Part shown: positions 1-5,737 of the stretch, in pieces
Position numbering within the stretch: the stretch's first letter is position 1
How the letters are laid out: the number at the start of each line of letters is the position of its first letter
DNA from: a bacterium
GTDB taxonomy: Bacteria > Krumholzibacteriota > Krumholzibacteriia > LZORAL124-64-63
NCBI GenBank assembly: GCA_018652925.1
Contig: JABIBH010000156.1
Span: forward strand, 1 to 6,892
Direction: 5' to 3'
Length of the DNA: 6,892 nucleotides
Translations under genes and position numbers: made by a program
The notes under the pieces: model-generated
Database searches by the model: none
Told to the model about the DNA's origin: nothing
The model's input: the letters and a program-made list of their open reading frames with translations, nothing else

Positions 1-607
1 CCCAGAAAGATCCGGCTATGCCGATTGCATTTCTGATAGGTGAGAAGAAGGTTGGCAGCCAACCACCAAGATTCATCAATGCGTAGAGCATTGCAAAACC
101 CATGGCAGCTGTCTTAGGTGTGGTAAACTTTCTTACCCCAGCATAAGCAGCAGGCTGATACATTCCGTAACCAATAACAACTAACAGCATGCCAGCCATA
201 GTCATCAGGTGCATATTGCTCCACATGCCTGTTTCTGTAAAAACGAAAGGAGCTGCTGCCCAGATAATTCTACCTGCAAGCAAGCAGCAGAATGCCATCA
301 AAAGCGTTTTGCGAATTCCTTTTTTGTCTGCAACAGAACCCAGAAAGAACATGGAAATTGTGATACCAGCAGTCAGAAACATTACCATATGGTGAGAATC
401 GATATCCGGATTAGCGCTACCTGCAAAGATGAAATCAGAGAAGTGCATGGCAAGATAGCCAAGCATTCCAAAGTAGACCCAGCCTTCAAGGAAATATGCG
501 AGATTGATACCCCAAAGTGCTCGTGGGGCATGAATCATATCGATAAACGGTTGGATTATCTCCCGGAGCGGGGATTTCGACGGGGTTCCTGGTGCAGTGC
601 CACCCAT
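1..607 (-). CDS. MFS transporter, POT/PTR-like branch (N-terminal part, runs off the left edge)
   Basis: This is an inner-membrane secondary transporter, read on the complement from ATG at 607-605; 202 codons are visible and the C-terminal half lies outside the window. A hydrophilic N-terminus of about 30 residues precedes TM1 (around 33-55, with FLEGWVYFGM). The loop GSVADKKGIRKT (residues 90-101) is the MFS motif A between TM2 and TM3. Residues 146-185 contain GYGMYQPAA and then an F-A-M-L-Y-x3-N-x-G stretch that recalls the second signature of proton-coupled oligopeptide transporters. The TM1 ExxER motif of true POTs is not intact: only E41 is clear. Peptide specificity is therefore uncertain, and another solute is possible. 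The start is supported by an AGAAAGG Shine-Dalgarno site 8 nt upstream and an in-frame TAA just before it. The gene is divergent from the five-gene operon, which hints at, but does not prove, a shared role such as substrate uptake. Confidence 0.75.
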   Translation of the reverse strand, partial: MGGTAPGTPSKSPLREIIQPFIDMIHAPRALWGINLAYFLEGWVYFGMLGYLAMHFSDFIFAGSANPDIDSHHMVMFLTAGITISMFFLGSVADKKGIRKTLLMAFCCLLAGRIIWAAAPFVFTETGMWSNMHLMTMAGMLLVVIGYGMYQPAAYAGVRKFTTPKTAAMGFAMLYALMNLGGWLPTFFSPIRNAIGIAGSFW

Positions 608-673
608 AAGGTAAACCTTTCTTTAATGGGAACTTTCAAGCAAGAGCTGCTCTATAACAAATTTGTCCTGTAG

Positions 674-702
674 ATGGTAAGCATCTCATGATACAGGGTC
701 AA
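674..702 (-). promoter_or_regulatory. Sigma-70-type promoter for the MFS transporter
   Basis: Read on the minus strand, TTGACC (702-697, 5 of 6 matches to the -35 consensus) is followed after exactly 17 nt by TACCAT (679-674, 4 of 6 matches to the -10). The expected transcript start is near 667, leaving a 5' leader of about 60 nt before ATG at 607. That leader contains an odd-length palindrome, AGAGC-T-GCTCT at 643-653. Its single-base centre is too tight for a hairpin, so if it means anything it would be a protein-binding site. The call rests on consensus matching only. Confidence 0.55.
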
Positions 703-719
703 GGTTATATCTGGTTATA
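703..719. repeat. GGTTATA direct repeat, candidate activator site
   Basis: GGTTATA occurs at 703-709 and again at 713-719, separated by TCT. The 10-bp period is close to one helical turn. The pair sits immediately upstream of the -35 box (697-702) of the leftward promoter. Tandem sites at this spacing beside a -35 are typical of response-regulator or similar activators. The regulator is unknown and the repeat is short enough to occur by chance. Confidence 0.3.
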
Positions 720-764
720 CTTGGACCTGATTTTGAGAATGTGGATGCAGTATCAACTATCAAG

Positions 765-793
765 TTGCTTAATTATGGCATAGATGGTATAAT
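765..793 (+). promoter_or_regulatory. Sigma-70 promoter of the five-gene operon (extended -10)
   Basis: A perfect TATAAT at 788-793 is preceded by TG at 785-786, giving the extended -10 form TGGTATAAT. TTGCTT lies at 765-770 with a 17-nt spacer. The predicted transcript start is about 800. This matters for the first gene: a start at GTG 807 would leave only about 7 nt of leader and no ribosome-binding site, so the downstream ATG at 906 is preferred. A small imperfect symmetry, CAACT/AGTTG at 754-758 and 763-767, overlaps the -35 and could be part of an operator. Confidence 0.65.
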
Positions 794-797
794 CTAT
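780..797. promoter_or_regulatory. Dyad ATAGAT-N6-ATCTAT over the -10 box, candidate operator
   Basis: Perfect 6-bp inverted arms (780-785 and 792-797) flank GGTATA, so the -10 hexamer lies inside the dyad. A repressor dimer bound here would block the operon promoter directly. The site has the usual size of a bacterial operator, but no regulator gene is in the window to pair with it. AT-rich promoter DNA gives such dyads by chance fairly often. Confidence 0.35.
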
Positions 798-828
798 TGA
801 AGATAGGTGATTCATTCCCGCCTTTATT

Positions 829-909
829 ATGAAATACCGTTACAATTGTACAAGGATATTCTCTATAATTCAGAGGAAGTGTTTGTATTGCAGAAAGGGC
901 TGGTTATGA
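829..909 (+). CDS. Possible 26-aa Cys/Arg-rich small ORF upstream of the RRE gene (doubtful)
   Basis: ATG at 829 opens a 26-codon frame that ends at TGA 907-909, where ATGA overlaps the ATG (906) of the PqqD-like gene. The peptide is strongly basic (8 Arg/Lys) and has three cysteines (residues 7, 18 and 21, the last two as CLYC) before RKGWL. In its favour are its place on the predicted transcript (start near 800) and the exact ATGA junction. Against it are the lack of any Shine-Dalgarno site before ATG 829 and the ease with which so short a frame arises by chance. It could be a translated leader that couples to the RRE gene, a RiPP precursor, or nothing. It has no recognisable YxxPxL leader motif. 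Confidence 0.18.
   Translation: MKYRYNCTRIFSIIQRKCLYCRKGWL
864..869 (+). promoter_or_regulatory. Second TATAAT, possible alternative promoter
   Basis: Another perfect TATAAT lies at 864-869, with a poor -35 candidate (TTACAA at 840-845, 18-nt spacer, 3 of 6 matches). If used, transcription would begin near 876. That gives a 30-nt leader for ATG 906 and would exclude both the small ORF at 829 and the GTG start at 807. The weak -35 makes it secondary to the promoter at 765-793. Confidence 0.25.
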
Positions 910-1172
910 CTGGAAATATCAGGTTGCAGGAGTTGGCAGTTAATGAATCTGGTTTTGTTTTCGATCCACATACTGGTTTGACATACACTGCAAATGAGAC
1001 AGCTCGTTATGTCATAGAACAGTTGAAAGCTGGATCAAATATTGAAAATATTGTTGAGGGTGTCAAAGCTGAATTTGATGCTGATGGCCGAGATGTTTAT
1101 AGGCATGTTCTGGAGTTTATTCATAATCTTCAGGAGCAGGGGTTGAGCTCACTGGAGGCTCCTGGTGAATAA
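906..1172 (+). CDS. PqqD-like protein / RiPP recognition element (RRE), 88 aa
   Basis: This is a small cytoplasmic winged-helix protein of the PqqD family. Members bind leader peptides and hand substrates to partner enzymes, as in PQQ and lasso-peptide biosynthesis. The family pattern is clear: a beta-hairpin with GFVFDPHTGLTYTANETA (residues 16-33), then helices with GSNIENIVEGVKAEFD (43-58) and a final helix ending LQEQGLSS (75-82). The length is normal for a free-standing RRE. ATG 906 is chosen because AGAAAGG lies 7 nt upstream and the predicted transcript starts near 800. A longer in-frame version from GTG 807 (121 aa) adds 33 residues unlike the family and lacks a ribosome-binding site. 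The gene heads the operon and overlaps the ATP-grasp gene by 8 nt. A likely binding partner is the leader-like tail of the decarboxylase two genes downstream (inference). Its use in a non-RiPP carrier system cannot be excluded. Confidence 0.85.
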   Translation: MTGNIRLQELAVNESGFVFDPHTGLTYTANETARYVIEQLKAGSNIENIVEGVKAEFDADGRDVYRHVLEFIHNLQEQGLSSLEAPGE

Positions 1173-2226
1173 ATCAGATGTTGTAATTGGCGTTACAGGT
1201 CTGAATGCAACGGATAATCCTGGTCCAGGGATATCGGTAATCAGGTCATTAAGGCACGATCCTGAATTCAAGGGTAAGATAATTGGTCTGTCATATGATG
1301 CTTTGGATCCCGGAAATTTTTCTAATTATGCCGATACAGTATATCTAATTCCATATCCATCAGAGGGTGAAGATGCCCTGAAAAACAGATTGAAATACAT
1401 AATCAGCCAGACAGGGATGCAGGTTTGTATCCCAACACTGGATTCTGAACTTCCTGGTTTCAACGCAATTTCTGACGATCTGGAAGAGGCAGGATGCAAA
1501 ATGTTTCTGCCAACAAATGAACAGTATAAGATGCGCTCAAAAACCAGTCTTCCAGAGCTCGGAGCTGCTGCAAGTATCAGGGTTCCGGCACAGCGTGTAA
1601 TCGCTTCGAAAAATGATGTCTACAGTTTACACGAGCAATTTATTTTCCCATTGGTAATCAAAGGTGTGTTCTACGGAGCGGAAATCTGCCACTCTGTTGA
1701 AGATGCATCAATAGCCTACGATAAAATGGTTGCCCAATGGGGAGTGCCTGTAATTGTACAGGAATTTATCTCTGGTACCGAGTTTGATGTTGTTGCAGTT
1801 GGCGATGGTAAAGGTGGACTTGTTGGTGCGGTGCCGATGAAAAAAATGTATATGACCGACAAAGGAAAAGGTTGGTCAGGTATTGTTGTAAAAGGTGATG
1901 AGTTGATGGATATGACTCACAAGTTTACTAAAGCTACTAATTGGCGGGGTCCTTGTGAGCTGGAAATACTGCGTACAGCAACAGGAGAGCACTTCTTGCT
2001 TGAAGTGAACCCACGTTTCCCGGCATGGACATTTTTGTCTGCTGGTGCGGGAGTAAATCTGCCAATGGCAGTTTCGCAATTAGCATCTGGGTCAGAACCT
2101 GATGTTATGCCAGAGCCAGACGCAGGCACAATGTTTGTCAGAATTTCTTTAGATCAAATAACCCATGTGGATCAGTTCCAGCACATTGTTGCCAATGGAG
2201 AGTGCCATGGGATGGAGTCAAAATGA
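1165..2226 (+). CDS. ATP-grasp ligase, PylC/carbamoyl-phosphate-synthase-like, 353 aa
   Basis: This is a cytoplasmic ATP-dependent carboxylate-amine (or -thiol) ligase, which works through an acyl-phosphate. Residues 1-115 form the Rossmann-like pre-ATP-grasp domain, opening VVIGVTGLNATDNPGPG. The ATP-grasp domain follows: FPLVIKGVFYGA with the ATP-contacting K166, VIVQEFISGTEFDVV (197-210), a nearby glycine-rich KGKGWSG loop, GPCELEI with E267, and FLLEVNPRFPAW, where E280 and N282 are the expected Mg2+ ligands. All core nucleotide and metal residues are present, so the enzyme should be active. The substrate cannot be read from sequence; the family joins amino acids, peptides or small carboxylates. 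The start is GTG 1165, with GGAGG 6 nt upstream inside the RRE gene. The stop shares ATGA with the next start. The gene order suggests that it supplies or consumes the decarboxylase substrate. Confidence 0.85.
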   Translation: MNKSDVVIGVTGLNATDNPGPGISVIRSLRHDPEFKGKIIGLSYDALDPGNFSNYADTVYLIPYPSEGEDALKNRLKYIISQTGMQVCIPTLDSELPGFNAISDDLEEAGCKMFLPTNEQYKMRSKTSLPELGAAASIRVPAQRVIASKNDVYSLHEQFIFPLVIKGVFYGAEICHSVEDASIAYDKMVAQWGVPVIVQEFISGTEFDVVAVGDGKGGLVGAVPMKKMYMTDKGKGWSGIVVKGDELMDMTHKFTKATNWRGPCELEILRTATGEHFLLEVNPRFPAWTFLSAGAGVNLPMAVSQLASGSEPDVMPEPDAGTMFVRISLDQITHVDQFQHIVANGECHGMESK

Positions 2227-3572
2227 GTCGTAAACCGTACGAAAAACCGATGCTGGTTAAACATCAACTTGGAATGTTGAATAAATATGGATCTGTTCCT
2301 TCAGTTGAGCCGATGCTCAGTATTGATGGCGTTGCTGTTGCAGAGCTGCTGGAGAAATATGGTTCACCGCTTTTTGTCTTTTCAGAGCAGAGCATTGTTG
2401 ATAAAACCGAGGAGCTGAATGAAGCATTCAAGCTTCGTTATCCAAAAACAACTGTGGCCTGGTCATACAAAACCAACTACCTGGATGCTGTTTGTAAAGT
2501 TTTTCATCGGGAAGGTTCATGGGCTGAAGTTGTTTCGGAGTTTGAGTACGATAAAGCAATCCACAACGGTGTACCTGGCTCTAGAATAATTTTTAACGGT
2601 CCGTTGAAACCTGCAGATGCACTTGAAAAAGCTTTTCGTAACAAATCGATAGTCAACCTGGATAATTTTGATGAACTGCAAACTGCAGAAGAAGTCGCTG
2701 AGAAGATTGGCGAAGATGTATCAATTGGTATAAGAGTTAATCTTGGCACATCGGCTACGCCACCATGGGGAAGATTTGGTTTTAACCTTGACAACGGCCA
2801 GGCCAGAGATGCTGTAAGGCGTCTTTTAGCTGGAGGCAAATTATCTCTTAATGGACTTCATTGTCATTTGGGGACATTTATTCAACAGCCGGAAGCATAC
2901 CAGGAGCAAACTGCAAAGTTGTCTCATTTCGCAAACTGGTTGCGCGAAGAACACAGTATTATTCTGGACTATATTGATGTCGGTGGTGGAATTGCTTCAT
3001 GCAATACCCTCCATACCCAGTATTTACCAGGCAGTCAGACTACTCCACCTCTGAGTAGATTTGCCGAAGCAGTTTCAAGCGGTCTATCCGAGCTTACCTG
3101 TCAACCTGATGATTATCCTACCCTGTTTCTGGAAACTGGTCGTGCGTTGATAGATGATGCAGGATATATATTGACTTCTGTTATTGCCAACAAACGATTA
3201 CCAGATGGACAGCGATCGGTTGTGATTGATGCTGGTGTAAATATTCTGTTTACGGCATTCTGGTATAAACATGAAATTGTTCCAGCTCAGGCAGTGTCGG
3301 GCACTCCCGAACAGGCAATTATTCATGGTCCGCTCTGTATGAACATCGATGTAATCAGGCCATCTCTTTTATTCCCACCAGTTGAGGTTGGGGATAAGTT
3401 AGTAATCAAGAGCGTAGGTGCATACAATGTGACCCAATGGATGCAGTTCATTACTTACAGGCCTGCTGTGGTGATGATTTCCACATCGGGAGATGATGCA
3501 ATAATCAGGCGTGCCGAGGATTTGTCGACAATCACTGACATGGAAGAGGTCCCAGGTTGGCTGCAGGACTAG
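2223..3572 (+). CDS. Fold-type III PLP decarboxylase (LysA/diaminopimelate-decarboxylase family) with leader-like N-terminal tail, 449 aa
   Basis: The enzyme decarboxylates an amino acid, or an amino-acid-bearing intermediate, using pyridoxal phosphate. The core begins at about residue 29 with the usual DG...LLEKYGSPLFVF entry. Landmarks of an active enzyme follow: SYKTN with PLP lysine K83, VVSEFE (104-108), HCHLG (H213, H215), the phosphate-binding GGG at 254-256, ETGR (304-307), GPLC with C372 followed by D376, and GAY with Y401. Known relatives act on meso-diaminopimelate, ornithine, arginine or carboxynorspermidine, and the motifs do not decide among them. Unlike ordinary LysA (about 420 aa), it has an extra basic tail, residues 1-28. 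ATG 2223 is preferred over GTG 2202 because of the ATGA junction and GGAG 5 nt upstream. It is probably not the housekeeping LysA, given its operon and tail. The 3' end overlaps the next gene by 16 nt. Confidence 0.88.
   Translation: MSRKPYEKPMLVKHQLGMLNKYGSVPSVEPMLSIDGVAVAELLEKYGSPLFVFSEQSIVDKTEELNEAFKLRYPKTTVAWSYKTNYLDAVCKVFHREGSWAEVVSEFEYDKAIHNGVPGSRIIFNGPLKPADALEKAFRNKSIVNLDNFDELQTAEEVAEKIGEDVSIGIRVNLGTSATPPWGRFGFNLDNGQARDAVRRLLAGGKLSLNGLHCHLGTFIQQPEAYQEQTAKLSHFANWLREEHSIILDYIDVGGGIASCNTLHTQYLPGSQTTPPLSRFAEAVSSGLSELTCQPDDYPTLFLETGRALIDDAGYILTSVIANKRLPDGQRSVVIDAGVNILFTAFWYKHEIVPAQAVSGTPEQAIIHGPLCMNIDVIRPSLLFPPVEVGDKLVIKSVGAYNVTQWMQFITYRPAVVMISTSGDDAIIRRAEDLSTITDMEEVPGWLQD
2238..2273 (+). 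other. Lasso-leader-like motif YxxPxL in the decarboxylase tail
   Basis: Residues 4-17 of the decarboxylase read KPYEKPMLVKHQLG. Y6, P9 and L11 fit the YxxPxL core of lasso-peptide leaders, which PqqD-like RREs recognise, and a glycine follows (G17, two positions later than in the common YxxPxLxxxG form). The motif lies wholly upstream of the catalytic fold, in a basic and probably flexible segment. An RRE gene is in the same operon. What is seen is the motif; binding is inferred. Confidence 0.5.
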
Positions 3573-5737
3573 CAGGAAAATCTGATAATCAACTTGATTC
3601 AAGGTTGCTAAGAGACTCTGTTGTTTACAGTTACTCAGAAATATTTTTTGCAAGAAACAGACTAGTTGGATTGTTGATCCTGCTGGCAACAATGATCAGG
3701 CCTGCCTTTAATGGTGGACCCGGTTTGTTGCATGGATTTCTGCTCGGCCTTACAGGACTGGCATCTATTCTGCTGGCAAATGCTATTGCTTTGAGTCTCA
3801 ATTTACATCGTGATACAGTTCGGGAAGGGTTTCTGGGCTATAATGCACTGCTGGTTGGTCTTGCAATTCCAGCGATGTTTGAGTTTACCGCAGTAATGCC
3901 AATTGTTCTGATTATGAGTATTGTAGCAGTTGTATTTTTAACTGCTGCACTGCGAAATGCGTTTGGTTATCAATTTAATTTACCTGTTTTATCTGTTCCT
4001 TTTCTACTTGTTACCTATCTAGCTATTGCTGCTTCACCAGTATTTGACACGCTGCAAAGAAATTATGATTGGATAATTGATGCGGATCAAGTGTTGTGGC
4101 TACCGGATATGATTGAATATTATCTGCGCTCACTGGGTGCGATATTTTTTGTTCCAAATGTTGTTTCAGGGCTACTGATATTTATCGGCATTTTGATTTT
4201 CAGCCGTTACGCAATACTGCTTTCATGGCTTGGATATTTCATGTCATGGATATTGATGGAGCACCTGTTCAACCTGCCGCACAGTGACATTTACCACTAC
4301 GTAGCTTTTAATTTTATGCTTACCGGTATTGCAATTGGTGGAATCTGGTTTGTCCCTCAGTTTGCATCTATGGTTTTAACTTTTGCATCGATATTAATAA
4401 CCGGAGCAGTTCTCGCAGGTTCTGTTGCACTGCTTGAACCTTTTGGTCTGCCAGTGCTGATTCTGCCGTTTAATGTAACGATGTTCCTGGTGCTGTATGC
4501 AATGAGGCAGAGGACAAAAGATACTGAGCCTAAAGCTGTCGATTTTGTGGCTGGATCTCCAGAAGCCAATCGCGAGTTTTACAAAATGAGAGTAGCCAGG
4601 TTCGGCTCAAAATTTCTGATGAGAATCAGAGTCCCTTTCAATGGCAGCTGGAGTTGCACTCAAGGTGTTGATGGCAAGCATACACATAAAGGGCCGTGGA
4701 ACCATGCATTCGATTTTGAAGTAATTTCTCGAGATGGGAAAATGCATGATGACACAGGCGAGGTAGTGACAAGTTATTACTGTTGGAAGTTACCTGTTTT
4801 AGCCTGTGCCGATGGCAGGATTGTACGTGTTGTCAACGGTGTAAAAGACAATGATATTGATGAGCTGAACCTTGTCCAAAACTGGGGTAATCTTGTAATT
4901 ATTGAGCATGGTCCCGGTATTTATTCGAAAGTTTGTCACCTTGCATGTGGTTCTGTTACTGTACATGAAGGTGAGCAGGTTCGTGCCGGAGATACTGTTG
5001 GGTTGTGCGGGAATAGTGGTCGATCGCCTCGTCCTCATATTCATTTCCAAATGCAGGCAACTGCACGTATTGGTGCGCCAACAATTTACTCGGAGTTTCA
5101 CGATGTGATTGTTCATGGCAATGACCTGGCATTGGAATCTGTTTTTGTTCCTGAGGAAGGGCAACGATTCAGGGCTATCGAACGACAAGTTGAGATGGCC
5201 AGTATGTTCCGATTCCCAATCGGGACCAGCTATAATTGTGAGGTCTCTATCGACGGCAAAGTCTCAAAGGAAACCATTGAGCCAGAGATCGATATTTATG
5301 GAAACTATCTTTTGAAATCTGATAACGGTGCAGTCCTCCATTACGAGAACAAAAGGGACATGTTTACTGTGTATGATTATCAGGGTTCAAGGGAGTCTGC
5401 TCTTTTTGCAATTTATTGTTGTACACCAAAAGTCCCGTTTGAAGAAGATTACAAGCTAAAGTTTTATGATCAGCTTTCATCTCGATATTTTGCGCCTTTA
5501 TGGAAGAGACTGTTGAGCGATTTTACTCCAGGTGGATACCGTGGACTGAAGTGTAAAGTCGGATATAAGATGAAAAGAACAGCCGGTACTCTGGTTGTTA
5601 AGGGAGATGCAACTTTCTGTTCGCGGGGTAGGCTGGTTACGAATGCAGAATTTGATGAACGCAAAGGGCCAGTTCTGTTTTCGGTGGCTAGAAATGGAAG
5701 TAAAATGGTAGTCAGGTTGAGTACTTCTGATGAGTAA
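3557..5737 (+). CDS. Urea-transporter (UT) channel fused to an M23 metallopeptidase, 726 aa
   Basis: An inner-membrane fusion. Residues 15-318 form a complete UT (SLC14-like) channel with its internal duplication: GFLGYNALLVGLA (91-103) and NLPVLSVPFLL (141-151) in the first half, YVAFNFMLTGIAIGG (248-262) and GLPVLILPF (297-305) in the second; about ten membrane spans are expected. Residues 355-510 match a zinc peptidase of family M23: NHAFDFEV (H383, D386), IYSKVCHL (H461), GNSGRSPRPHIHFQ (H494, H496). Residues 530-726 look beta-rich and I do not recognise them. UT channels pass urea and similar small polar molecules, while M23 enzymes usually cut peptidoglycan. Basic residues before the first span and after the last (RQRTK, 318-321) suggest both ends face the cytoplasm, which would be odd for M23. 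The start is TTG 3557 with AGAGG 7 nt upstream; the first ATG (residue 46) would cut into span one. Confidence 0.85.
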   Translation: MAAGLAGKSDNQLDSRLLRDSVVYSYSEIFFARNRLVGLLILLATMIRPAFNGGPGLLHGFLLGLTGLASILLANAIALSLNLHRDTVREGFLGYNALLVGLAIPAMFEFTAVMPIVLIMSIVAVVFLTAALRNAFGYQFNLPVLSVPFLLVTYLAIAASPVFDTLQRNYDWIIDADQVLWLPDMIEYYLRSLGAIFFVPNVVSGLLIFIGILIFSRYAILLSWLGYFMSWILMEHLFNLPHSDIYHYVAFNFMLTGIAIGGIWFVPQFASMVLTFASILITGAVLAGSVALLEPFGLPVLILPFNVTMFLVLYAMRQRTKDTEPKAVDFVAGSPEANREFYKMRVARFGSKFLMRIRVPFNGSWSCTQGVDGKHTHKGPWNHAFDFEVISRDGKMHDDTGEVVTSYYCWKLPVLACADGRIVRVVNGVKDNDIDELNLVQNWGNLVIIEHGPGIYSKVCHLACGSVTVHEGEQVRAGDTVGLCGNSGRSPRPHIHFQMQATARIGAPTIYSEFHDVIVHGNDLALESVFVPEEGQRFRAIERQVEMASMFRFPIGTSYNCEVSIDGKVSKETIEPEIDIYGNYLLKSDNGAVLHYENKRDMFTVYDYQGSRESALFAIYCCTPKVPFEEDYKLKFYDQLSSRYFAPLWKRLLSDFTPGGYRGLKCKVGYKMKRTAGTLVVKGDATFCSRGRLVTNAEFDERKGPVLFSVARNGSKMVVRLSTSDE

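Noticed and set aside
209..673. Plus-strand 154-codon open frame
   Set aside because: It lies antisense to the MFS transporter, whose reverse frame has membrane segments, motif A and a good ribosome site. The plus-strand product has no recognisable domain.
627..674. 15-codon ORF (ATG 627 to TAG) and a similar short ORF near 739-785 in the intergenic region
   Set aside because: Neither has a ribosome-binding site, and both lie upstream of the rightward transcript start or within the leader of the opposite gene.
807..905. N-terminal extension of the RRE gene from GTG 807, which includes a YxxP (YYEIPLQL)
   Set aside because: The predicted transcript begins only about 7 nt upstream, there is no ribosome site, and PqqD-family proteins start close to ATG 906. 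The YxxP lacks the correctly spaced leucine, so it is probably chance.
2202..2222. Decarboxylase start at GTG 2202
   Set aside because: ATG 2223 has GGAG 5 nt upstream and the ATGA overlap with the ligase stop, and it places the leader-like motif at the very N-terminus.
2504..2839. Minus-strand open frames inside the decarboxylase and UT-M23 genes (for example 2504-2839, 4799-5188, 5470-5802)
   Set aside because: They are shadows of strongly supported plus-strand genes, with no domain pattern or promoter context.
3572..5737. Possible sequencing frameshift joining a UT gene to a separate M23 gene
   Set aside because: The frame is continuous through the junction (residues 318-355), and both domains are complete and in one frame, so it is a genuine fusion.
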